Positions 1-5,444 of a stretch of 7,342 nucleotides of DNA are shown here, one piece after another. Each line of letters begins with the position of its first letter. The first letter of the stretch is position 1. Made by a program: the position numbers and the translations under genes. The DNA lies in NCBI GenBank assembly GCA_964453155.1, contig CAYVQU010000230.1, forward strand, positions 1 through 7,342, in the 5' to 3' direction. Below the pieces are notes generated by a model that saw only the letters and a program-made list of their open reading frames with translations, searched no databases and had not been told where the DNA came from. The DNA is from CAYVQU01 sp964453155. GTDB lineage: Bacteria; Chloroflexota; Anaerolineae; Anaerolineales; UBA11858.

Positions 1-872
1 TCACAGACCCAACGATGGCGAACTGCCGCTGCTAATTCTGCATAAACTCTATTGTCTTTGGTCACCCAGCCAAATTGTGAATCAGAGAAATTTAAACCGG
101 TGTTATGTAAACTTTGCAGGCCACCCCCATAGGGATCCGCAATCCGTTCCCAATATGTACCTCCATCGTTAGTTTGATACAGAAAACTATAATCGTGACT
201 CATTCCCGCGCCAACATGAACCAGCAGCCAGCCATGATCCTCATCAGAAAAAGTAAATCCTTCCGGAATGAAGTAGGCTTCTAGACCGTCTAGGTCCAAG
301 AAATTACTGGCTTCCCAAGTTTGGCCGCGGTCGACTGTGCGCCAGATGACAATATCGCGGGGTGGTGATGGGGCTCGTTGGGGAGCATACACAACCCAGG
401 CGGTTTGATCGTCAAAGAAGTTGGCCCAGGCAGCTTCGGTTTCATTGATAAGATTGGCGGTTGCGTCGGGTGGGGTGCGATCCAGCCAAGTTTGGCCACC
501 ATCCAGTGTGAAGAGAACGCGGGCACCGCTATCTGATTGATATCCAATTCCCCAACCGGTTTTGAAGGTGGCCATCGAGATATGCGTGAGTGTGATCGGA
601 TTGCCGGAAGTCAGCGGGAGCGCGGGTACGAAATGGGGTTGGCGCGTAAGTGTGGGTGGTGGTTGCGGGGTAGTTGGTTCTGGGGTGGGTGTAGATGTCA
701 GAGATGGCGTAATTGTTGGCGCGATCGATGGTCGCAGGTCCACAGTGGGGCTAGAATTAATCTCGACGGTTGCGGCTCCCCTCAAATTATCGGATGAGAT
801 TTCGGGATTTAAAAATGTGCAACTCATCATTAGGATGAGCACCATCAAAACAGGGCGTAATTGTTTTGTCAT
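1..872 (-). CDS. Secreted Asp-box (BNR/Ycf48-like) repeat lipoprotein, 3' end cut by window edge
   Basis: An open frame runs without a stop from ATG at 872-870 to the left edge, giving 290 full codons; the C-terminus lies outside. Residues 5-17 are hydrophobic and end MMSC, so Cys18 is a probable lipidation site, although Met rather than Leu at -3 is not the classic lipobox. Residues 45-79 form a Thr/Pro-rich low-complexity linker, common in exported lipoproteins. Next come three Asp-box-like motifs: FTLDGGQTW (121-129), RTVDRGQTW (178-186) and QTNDGGTYW (233-241). They alternate with FxDxxxGW-type strands such as FSDEDHGW and FSDSQFGW. This pattern marks a sialidase-like beta-propeller related to the Ycf48/BNR families. 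Catalytic sialidase residues cannot be judged from this part, so an enzymatic role is not claimed; an extracytoplasmic binding or scaffold role is inferred. Only a weak GGA lies upstream of the start. Confidence 0.85.
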   Translation of the reverse strand, partial: MTKQLRPVLMVLILMMSCTFLNPEISSDNLRGAATVEINSSPTVDLRPSIAPTITPSLTSTPTPEPTTPQPPPTLTRQPHFVPALPLTSGNPITLTHISMATFKTGWGIGYQSDSGARVLFTLDGGQTWLDRTPPDATANLINETEAAWANFFDDQTAWVVYAPQRAPSPPRDIVIWRTVDRGQTWEASNFLDLDGLEAYFIPEGFTFSDEDHGWLLVHVGAGMSHDYSFLYQTNDGGTYWERIADPYGGGLQSLHNTGLNFSDSQFGWVTKDNRVYAELAAAVRHRWVC

Positions 873-976
873 AAATTTATTCCAAAAATCTAAATCAGGC
901 TGAAGGCAAATTCCGGAAAGAATTTCACATTAATACCAATGGTCAAACCAGAATCTGCTCAACTGTGATAGTTAAG

Positions 977-1011
977 CCAGATGAATTCTTCGTAAAGAAT
1001 ACTTAATCTGG
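977..1011 (-). promoter_or_regulatory. Hairpin in the leader of the lipoprotein mRNA
   Basis: CCAGAT (977-982) pairs with ATCTGG (1006-1011), and ATTCTT (985-990) pairs with AAGAAT (995-1000) around a four-base loop, with an internal loop between the two helices. It would fold just inside the 5' end of the transcript from the promoter at 1028-1057. It is AT-rich and has no T-run, so it is not a terminator; its function is unknown. Confidence 0.35.
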
Positions 1012-1013
1012 AT

Positions 1014-1079
1014 CATAATCTGACCCGATTATATAAGAATTGAAATGATGCTGTCAAACAAACTGCGGGTCAGATTATG
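1014..1079. promoter_or_regulatory. Perfect 14-bp inverted repeat bracketing the minus-strand promoter; candidate operator pair
   Basis: CATAATCTGACCCG at 1014-1027 is the exact reverse complement of CGGGTCAGATTATG at 1066-1079. The 38 bases between them contain the whole -35/-10 pair of the minus-strand promoter. The left arm covers the expected start point, and the right arm lies 8 bases behind this -35 and 10 bases in front of the plus-strand -35. Arm centres are 52 bp apart, about five helical turns. Each arm is asymmetric, so two oppositely oriented sites for one regulator are the simplest reading. No regulator gene is visible in the window. Confidence 0.5.
1028..1057 (-). promoter_or_regulatory. 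Consensus sigma70-like promoter for the lipoprotein gene
   Basis: Read on the minus strand, TTGACA (1057-1052) is followed after 18 bases by TATAAT (1033-1028), a perfect match to both hexamers. Transcription would start near 1020 and leave a leader of about 148 bases before the lipoprotein ATG. The 14-bp inverted repeat arms sit on both sides, one directly touching the -10 box. Confidence 0.75.
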
Positions 1080-1089
1080 TAAAATTTTC

Positions 1090-1119
1090 TTGACTTTTAC
1101 CCCTGTTTTGTGCTATCCT
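1090..1119 (+). promoter_or_regulatory. Sigma70-like promoter with extended -10 for the metallo-hydrolase gene
   Basis: TTGACT (1090-1095), an 18-base spacer and TATCCT (1114-1119) preceded by TGC form an extended -10 promoter. Transcription would start near 1126, leaving a leader of about 119 bases. Confidence 0.55.
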
Positions 1120-1244
1120 TCACCAATTATTTTGAGCAATCCCGATAGAACAAGGTGTAAATTTTTTTAAATGGTTAAATTGTGTGGGCGGGGAGATTGT
1201 AGCACTTGCCAATTCGGTTGGTAAAACCTTAGGTAACTAAAATT

Positions 1245-2120
1245 ATGATCCAAAGAGAACGAGTAGCAGACAACGTATATTCATTTCAGAGCGAATACTA
1301 TGCCCAAGTGATGGCTGGGGCAGTGGTGGGACCAGATTGGGCAGTGGCCATTGATACTTTAGCTTTTCCAGAAGAGACTTTGGCAATCCGTGATTTTATT
1401 GAAGGGGAACTAAAAGTTCCAGTGCGGTATGTCATTAACACCCATTATCATGCTGATCACAGTTGGGGCACATGTTATTTCCCAGGTGCATTGGTGATTT
1501 CTTCCAATTTATGTCGCGATTTATTGATCAACAAAGCTGTTCCATCCTTAGAAGAAGCCCGAAAACAAAACTCTTCTTTTAGAAAATCCCAAATCGTTTT
1601 CCCGCATATTACGTTTAGTTCAGGAAAGTTAAGCCTAAAAGTTGGGAAGCGCACGCTGACCATGTTTGCCCTCCCCGGCCACAGCGTGGACAATATTGGC
1701 ATTTTCATTGAAGAAGATCGGGTTCTTTTCTCTGGCGATTTATTTATGCCGATTCCATATTTGGTGGATGGAAATTATGATCAAATGACTGAATCGCTCA
1801 AACTAGTCAGCACCATGAGTTTGGAGAATATCGTCCAGGGGCATGGGGATGTGGTTCTGCGCGGTGAAATTGAGAATGCGATCATTGATCATCTAAATTA
1901 TTTATCGACGATTCAAAAAATCGTCCGCCGCGCGGCCCGGCGAAAATATCCTGGCGATATGCTGGAAACCGTCGATGTTGAATCTTGTGGCAAGAGTCGG
2001 GTTTTGTTGGGCGGTTTGGTGGAAGAATTACATCAGCGCAACCTAAAAGCGCTGTACGAACAATTATTTGGCGAAAAACCAGCCTATTCTCAATTTGATG
2101 AAAGTGATTTGTATTACTAA
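1245..2120 (+). CDS. Metallo-beta-lactamase-fold hydrolase
   Basis: This 291-residue protein carries the full metal-binding set of the metallo-beta-lactamase superfamily: HYHADH at 67-72, His146 in LPGHSVDN, Asp165 in FSGDLF and His200 in QGHGD. It should therefore bind two metal ions and hydrolyse an ester, thioester, lactam or phosphoester bond. No signal peptide is present, so it is probably cytoplasmic. The substrate cannot be read from the sequence, as this family includes glyoxalase II-like enzymes, lactonases and lactamases. After His200 there is a C-terminal part of about 90 residues, probably largely helical and rich in Arg and Glu, which may form a substrate lid. The ATG at 1245 is preceded by a weak AGGT at 1231-1234, ten bases away. 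It is transcribed alone, from the promoter at 1090-1119 to the hairpin at 2176-2225. Confidence 0.9.
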   Translation: MIQRERVADNVYSFQSEYYAQVMAGAVVGPDWAVAIDTLAFPEETLAIRDFIEGELKVPVRYVINTHYHADHSWGTCYFPGALVISSNLCRDLLINKAVPSLEEARKQNSSFRKSQIVFPHITFSSGKLSLKVGKRTLTMFALPGHSVDNIGIFIEEDRVLFSGDLFMPIPYLVDGNYDQMTESLKLVSTMSLENIVQGHGDVVLRGEIENAIIDHLNYLSTIQKIVRRAARRKYPGDMLETVDVESCGKSRVLLGGLVEELHQRNLKALYEQLFGEKPAYSQFDESDLYY

Positions 2121-2175
2121 GTGGGTGGCAGTTTGTACATAATCTAAAAATCGGCTTGAATTACCGCCACAATCG

Positions 2176-2225
2176 TAAACGGAAAAATCCCTCAAGAATT
2201 TCTTCTTGAGGGATTTTTCCGTTTA
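2176..2225. terminator. Bidirectional intrinsic terminator between convergent genes
   Basis: A perfect 23-bp inverted repeat (arms 2176-2198 and 2203-2225) has a TTTC loop. The core CCCTCAAGAA/TTCTTGAGGG is followed on both strands by ATTTTT, so it can end the hydrolase transcript on plus and the plsY transcript on minus. The outer A/T part of the stem is itself the U-tract. Confidence 0.88.
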
Positions 2226-2262
2226 TGACAATATTTTGCAGTGAGTTATTTCCGGGTTGAAA

Positions 2263-2949
2263 TTAAGAATTATTCGGCAGTGTTTCAGATTGTAGGTTAG
2301 CCTGGCGTTTGGCGCGCCAGCCAACTAATCGTTCGGTGCCAGCCAGCAAGCGTTTGATGTTAGGACGCAGCGCCCAAACCAACAAAATCTCCACTAGTAT
2401 TGGATACAAGACATAATGCCAAGGTGATAAACCCAAGGCCCCGCGAATGATGAAGATGATCAAAGCCATCACCGGAATGCTCATGGTTGCAACTGAAGCA
2501 TACCCGATTCCAAACAGAATAACCGCGCCAATTGGTACTAAGATAAAGAAACTTGGCCACCATAATCCCACGACTCCTCCGGCGGCCGGTGCCCCCCCCG
2601 CGCCACCTTTAAGTTGGAATTTTCCGTTTTCGTTTCGATCAGCCAAAAAGATGGAGTAATTGTGCCCAATGACCACGGCGATGGGGGCGATAACTTCCAA
2701 CCAATGATTGCCCGGAAGAAATTGGCGCGCTAACCAAACCCCGCTAGCACCCTTAAATATATCTAGCAACGCGGTTGATAGACCGGCCCAGAAACCTGCA
2801 ACCCGCATTGCATTGGTGCCACCAGTACGACCACTGTGTAGCGTACGAATGTCTTCTCCGGTGACTAACTTGACGACTAACAAGCCCATTGGAATTGCTC
2901 CAATGATATAAGCTGAAAGGGTAATACCCACAAAGTATAATATTTGCAT
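2263..2949 (-). CDS. plsY: PlsY-like glycerol-3-phosphate acyltransferase, divergent motifs
   Basis: PlsY transfers an acyl group from acyl-phosphate to glycerol-3-phosphate in the cytoplasmic membrane, the first acylation in phospholipid synthesis. The 228 residues show the family layout: an N-terminal helix with GAIPMGLL (17-24), motif 1 SGRTGGTNAMR (39-49) keeping the key Ser39 and Arg49, DIFKG (63-67), GH at 95-96, KGG (114-116), and NIKRLLAGTE (197-206) keeping Asn197 and Glu206. It differs from usual members. About nine extra residues (near 103-112) split the GHxFPxF and FKGGKG parts, the Lys of GGKG is Ala117, and the His three residues before Asn197 is Leu194. The start is secured by AAGGAG nine bases upstream. 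It converges on the hydrolase gene and follows the membrane-protein gene after 174 bases. The family call is firm; whether the usual activity is kept is less sure. Confidence 0.85.
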   Translation of the reverse strand: MQILYFVGITLSAYIIGAIPMGLLVVKLVTGEDIRTLHSGRTGGTNAMRVAGFWAGLSTALLDIFKGASGVWLARQFLPGNHWLEVIAPIAVVIGHNYSIFLADRNENGKFQLKGGAGGAPAAGGVVGLWWPSFFILVPIGAVILFGIGYASVATMSIPVMALIIFIIRGALGLSPWHYVLYPILVEILLVWALRPNIKRLLAGTERLVGWRAKRQANLQSETLPNNS

Positions 2950-2958
2950 TCGACAAAT

Positions 2959-2964
2959 CTCCTT
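2959..2964 (-). promoter_or_regulatory. Strong ribosome binding site of plsY
   Basis: AAGGAG on the minus strand, nine bases before the ATG at 2949, is the best Shine-Dalgarno match among the minus-strand genes and fixes the plsY start. Confidence 0.85.
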
Positions 2965-3019
2965 GAATTTCTGAAAAAATGGAGTGAATTGCGGGAAAAC
3001 TTTTCAGGCGTGGCGGCAA

Positions 3020-3028
3020 ATTATGCCA
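3020..3028 (-). promoter_or_regulatory. Possible extended -10 promoter for plsY
   Basis: TGGCATAAT on the minus strand fits an extended -10 element, about 70 bases before the plsY start. No good -35 hexamer lies at the right distance, so this is tentative. It would give plsY its own transcript, in line with the hairpin after the upstream membrane gene. Confidence 0.35.
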
Positions 3029-3075
3029 GTGCAATTTTCAAGCACTAACCGACACGCACATATTACTAAGAACAC

Positions 3076-3109
3076 AAAAAACCAACCAAAGTTGCTAAAG
3101 GCAACCTTT
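3076..3109 (-). terminator. Possible intrinsic terminator after the membrane-protein gene
   Basis: On the minus strand, AAAG-G-TTGC pairs with GCAACTTT around a five-base loop with one bulged G (3109-3088), starting 15 bases after the stop codon. A run of six T follows at 3081-3076, but six bases separate it from the stem. The stem is short and the T-run displaced, so read-through into plsY is possible. Confidence 0.4.
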
Positions 3110-3123
3110 CTAAATCGTTGTTC

Positions 3124-3939
3124 TTACCTTAAGACCACTGCAATGCCACCGACCAATACTAAGACGATAATGGGTTCGACCAATGCCGAGCGCCATTTAC
3201 TACCACTCATTAAACCACTAAAAAAACTGGTTAGCGCATAGGTTGGTCCTAATATGGCTAACCCAAAGGTTACTGGCTCTAGAGGTAAATAATTTAGGGC
3301 CGCACCCAACTGTCCAATAATGACAGCAATAACCAGCGTCGGTGTAAAAATCCATTTGCTTTGTAATCGTAGGTGAAAAGTCCGAATACTGGTTAGGCCA
3401 CTTGCCAATCCAATGGCGGGTACCAAAATGAATAGTCTGGTTTCAATGCCTCGAATGGTTATGACTAGAATCAGAAGCATGGCAAACGATAAGGCGATCA
3501 GGCCAATTGTGGCCGGGATTTGGCGTATATCGGTAGGATCAACGACAATATATTCTGCAATTAGAACCAATATTAGCGCCCCACCGCCAAAAATGAATGT
3601 GGCCCACCATAATATTCCGTAAGGTTGCTGGAAAAGAATCATTCCAATAACCCAGGCCGATAAAGCCGGTAAGAGCCAGTGATGAATGGTATACTTTCCT
3701 TGAAACTGGGGATGTCCACGGACCAACCAATCGGTACCTGCTGCTGATAAACCCGCCACCATTAGTGCAATCAAGAATTGCTCATTAACTCGCAATTCGA
3801 AAAAGAAGCCGGGAAGTTGGATTGCAACTGTTTGCGTGGACAAACGAACCAGACCGGCTAATGTATAGGCCAGCAAAATCGCGGCTGACAGAATACCGAT
3901 TCGATCAAAAGCGTTCGATGAGTTTTGTGGTTCAGGCAC
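3124..3939 (-). CDS. Polytopic membrane protein of unknown function (about nine helices)
   Basis: I do not recognise a function for this 271-residue protein. Hydrophobic stretches near residues 14-33, 53-72, 88-105, 109-130, 142-162, 168-186, 195-216, 222-243 and 250-270 suggest nine membrane-spanning helices with very short loops. The longest polar stretches are the N-terminal 13 residues and a segment near 72-87 (WLVRGHPQFQGKYTIHH). There is no signal peptide, no ATP-binding motif and no clear transporter signature. The size and layout recall small Chloroflexota membrane families of unknown function such as DUF5656, but that is memory, not a test. The start is GTG at 3939-3937 with no clear Shine-Dalgarno, so a later start is possible. 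The gene diverges from yraN and lies upstream of plsY on the same strand. Confidence 0.8.
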   Translation of the reverse strand: MPEPQNSSNAFDRIGILSAAILLAYTLAGLVRLSTQTVAIQLPGFFFELRVNEQFLIALMVAGLSAAGTDWLVRGHPQFQGKYTIHHWLLPALSAWVIGMILFQQPYGILWWATFIFGGGALILVLIAEYIVVDPTDIRQIPATIGLIALSFAMLLILVITIRGIETRLFILVPAIGLASGLTSIRTFHLRLQSKWIFTPTLVIAVIIGQLGAALNYLPLEPVTFGLAILGPTYALTSFFSGLMSGSKWRSALVEPIIVLVLVGGIAVVLR

Positions 3940-3970
3940 GATTTGGATTTTACCCTGGCTTGGGGCGATC

Positions 3971-4000
3971 TGTATAGGAACTGGGTAGTGACAACTTCAA
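3971..4000 (-). promoter_or_regulatory. Possible promoter of the membrane-protein gene, overlapping the yraN start
   Basis: On the minus strand TTGAAG (4000-3995), 18 bases, then TATACA (3976-3971) form a fair sigma70-like promoter with a leader of about 25 bases. It overlaps the ribosome binding site and first codons of yraN, so the two divergent units may interfere. No equally good plus-strand promoter for yraN is visible nearby. Confidence 0.4.
3976..3980 (+). promoter_or_regulatory. Ribosome binding site that fixes the yraN start at GTG 3988
   Basis: AGGAA lies seven bases before GTG 3988. No comparable site precedes the earlier in-frame TTG at 3925, which would also run into the divergent gene. 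Confidence 0.7.
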
Positions 4001-4353
4001 GGCAAAATCTTGGCAAGTGGGGTGAAGAACAAGCAGAAAAGTTCCTGATTCGGCACGGGTATGATATTTTGGCCCGAAATTACCGTACTTCTTACGGAGA
4101 AATAGATCTGGTAGCCTGGAAGAATTGGGTTACGATCTTCGTTGAAGTCAAAACTCGGACCTCAACCTCCTTCGGGTTGCCCGAGACTGCCATAACGCCT
4201 AAAAAACGTGATAGTATTCTCAAAACTGCCTTAGCCTATTTGCAGAAACATCCAGAATATGATCGGGATTGGCGCATTGACGTTATTGCCATTCAACGTC
4301 GTAATTCACAACCAACCCAGATCACTCATTTTGAAAATGCCATTACCGGATAA
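3988..4353 (+). CDS. yraN: YraN/UPF0102 family nuclease-fold protein
   Basis: YraN proteins have a restriction-endonuclease-like fold; their biological role is not settled, and a link to DNA processing is only suggested by the fold. From GTG 3988 the product is 121 residues, the usual family length. It starts directly before the conserved GKWGEEQAEKFL block (9-20). The signature residues follow: NYR (31-33), GEIDLV (37-42) with Asp40, VEVKTR (52-57) with Glu53 and Lys55, and the Gly-containing segment STSFGLPETAI. Together Asp40, Glu53 and Lys55 form the D-ExK type metal-binding core of this fold. An upstream TTG at 3925 would add 21 residues without family character and overlap the divergent gene, so I reject it. 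The 3' end overlaps miaA by 17 bases, which points to joint expression. Confidence 0.9.
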   Translation: MTTSRQNLGKWGEEQAEKFLIRHGYDILARNYRTSYGEIDLVAWKNWVTIFVEVKTRTSTSFGLPETAITPKKRDSILKTALAYLQKHPEYDRDWRIDVIAIQRRNSQPTQITHFENAITG

Positions 4354-5284
4354 ACCTCTCATTGTCATTTTAGGTCCCACTGCGGTGGGAAAAACTGAGC
4401 TATCAATTCAATTGGCCGAACGTCTCAATGGCGAGATCATATCAGCTGATTCACGGCTTTTTTATCGCGGTATGGATATCGGAACGGCCAAACCTTCCTT
4501 AACCGAGCAAGCCCGCGTTCCGCATTATTTGATTGATGTTGCTGATCCCGATGAAGTCTGGAGTCTGGCCAAGTTCCAACGTCAGGCTTATCTCAGTATC
4601 AACAATATTCACAGCCGCGCCAAAATTCCCTTTTTGGTGGGGGGAACCGGTCAATATGTCAAAGCAGTTTATGAAGGTTGGGATATCCCGGAAGTAAAAC
4701 CAGATCGGCTTCTACGAAAGGCCCTCGAAAATTGGGCAGTGGATATTGGTTCGCTGGGTTTGTACCAGCGTCTTAAAGTTCTTGATCCGGCCGCCGCAGA
4801 GCGGATTGACCCTGCCAATCTGCGGCGAACCATTCGAGCTTTGGAGGTGATCCTCCACACAGGGAAATTATTCTCTACCCAAAAGCGGCGTAGCGGTTCT
4901 CCTTATCGGACACTGTTACTCGGCTTAACCCGACCTCGCCCCGAGTTGTATGCCCGGGTAGACGAACGGATTCAATTGATGCTTGATCAGGGTCTACTTA
5001 CTGAGGTCCAAACATTAATAGCTGCGGGCTACTCTCCAGATTTGCCGCCAATGTCGGCGATTGGATACCGTCAAATGATCCAACACTTGCATGGAGAGAT
5101 TTCCCTGGAAGAAGCTGTAATGCTGATGAAACGGATTACGCGCCAATTTGTCCGCCGTCAGGCCAACTGGTTTAAAATCGACGATCCCGATATTCACTGG
5201 TTCGCCGCGGAATCAGAGCCAATCGCTGAAATGGAAAATTGTATCCGACAATTTTTAGATGAATTTCCATTTGCTGGAATGTGA
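4337..5284 (+). CDS. miaA: tRNA dimethylallyltransferase MiaA
   Basis: MiaA transfers the dimethylallyl group of DMAPP to N6 of adenosine 37 in tRNAs reading codons that begin with U, the first step to i6A/ms2i6A. From ATG 4337 the protein has 315 residues, normal for the family. Visible signatures: P-loop GPTAVGKT (13-20), SADSRLFYRGMDIGTAKP with Asp38 (36-53), VPHYLIDVADP (61-71), VGGTGQY (101-107), RRTIRALEV, PPMSAIGYRQM, and TRQFVRRQANWF near the C-terminus. An earlier in-frame ATG at 4259 would add 26 residues lying wholly inside yraN and outside the family alignment, so I reject it. ATG 4337 lies inside the end of yraN in another frame and lacks a Shine-Dalgarno, so coupled translation is likely. 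No terminator follows the stop, so some read-through into the ligase gene is possible. Confidence 0.96.
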   Translation: MPLPDKPLIVILGPTAVGKTELSIQLAERLNGEIISADSRLFYRGMDIGTAKPSLTEQARVPHYLIDVADPDEVWSLAKFQRQAYLSINNIHSRAKIPFLVGGTGQYVKAVYEGWDIPEVKPDRLLRKALENWAVDIGSLGLYQRLKVLDPAAAERIDPANLRRTIRALEVILHTGKLFSTQKRRSGSPYRTLLLGLTRPRPELYARVDERIQLMLDQGLLTEVQTLIAAGYSPDLPPMSAIGYRQMIQHLHGEISLEEAVMLMKRITRQFVRRQANWFKIDDPDIHWFAAESEPIAEMENCIRQFLDEFPFAGM

Positions 5285-5318
5285 CGAGAATAACCTTCAA
5301 ATTTGACGCGGATCAGAA

Positions 5319-5346
5319 TTGACATTTTCCCAAGATGTTCTATACT
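5319..5346 (+). promoter_or_regulatory. Sigma70-like promoter of the acyl-CoA ligase gene
   Basis: TTGACA (5319-5324), 16 bases, TATACT (5341-5346): a perfect -35 and a -10 with one mismatch. The start would be near 5353, giving a leader of about 92 bases. It lies 35 bases after the miaA stop, so the ligase can be transcribed on its own. Confidence 0.75.
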
Positions 5347-5434
5347 ATTTTATGGGTGTGGAATTTACGCACGATGGTGGGATAGTCGCGAAAATGGTGC
5401 GCTGCACCCATGGCGAAAGAGATGATTGAGAACC

Positions 5435-5439
5435 GGAGG
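5435..5439 (+). promoter_or_regulatory. Ribosome binding site of the acyl-CoA ligase
   Basis: GGAGG five bases before ATG 5445 is a strong Shine-Dalgarno match and settles the start codon. Confidence 0.85.
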
Positions 5440-5444
5440 CGAAA

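Larger units (their letters stand above)
873..1244. other. Divergent intergenic regulatory region
   Basis: These 372 bases separate the lipoprotein gene (minus) from the hydrolase gene (plus). They hold two back-to-back promoter candidates, a 14-bp inverted repeat around the minus-strand promoter, extra AATCTG half-sites and a hairpin in the lipoprotein leader, each listed separately. The part from 1120 to 1244 is AT-rich leader of the hydrolase mRNA, about 119 bases long. I see no riboswitch fold that I recognise there and no convincing small gene. Confidence 0.7.

Noticed and set aside
562..903. 113-residue plus-strand frame opposite the lipoprotein gene
   Set aside because: Its Gly/Val/Arg-rich composition is the antisense of the Thr/Pro linker and Asp-box coding region; the minus-strand frame explains the sequence.
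1045..1170. 41-codon plus-strand frame starting ATG ATG between the divergent promoters
   Set aside because: It lies across the promoter elements and the inverted repeat, starts upstream of the plus-strand promoter, has no ribosome site and gives no family-like protein.
3925..3987. N-terminal extension of YraN from TTG 3925
   Set aside because: The extra residues lack family character, no ribosome site precedes the TTG, and it would overlap the divergent gene.
4259..4336. N-terminal extension of MiaA from ATG 4259
   Set aside because: It lies within yraN codons and lengthens MiaA beyond the family start just before the P-loop.
5396..5408. GGTGC-GCT-GCACC hairpin in the ligase leader
   Set aside because: Five pairs with a three-base loop is common by chance, and it matches no riboswitch or attenuator that I know.
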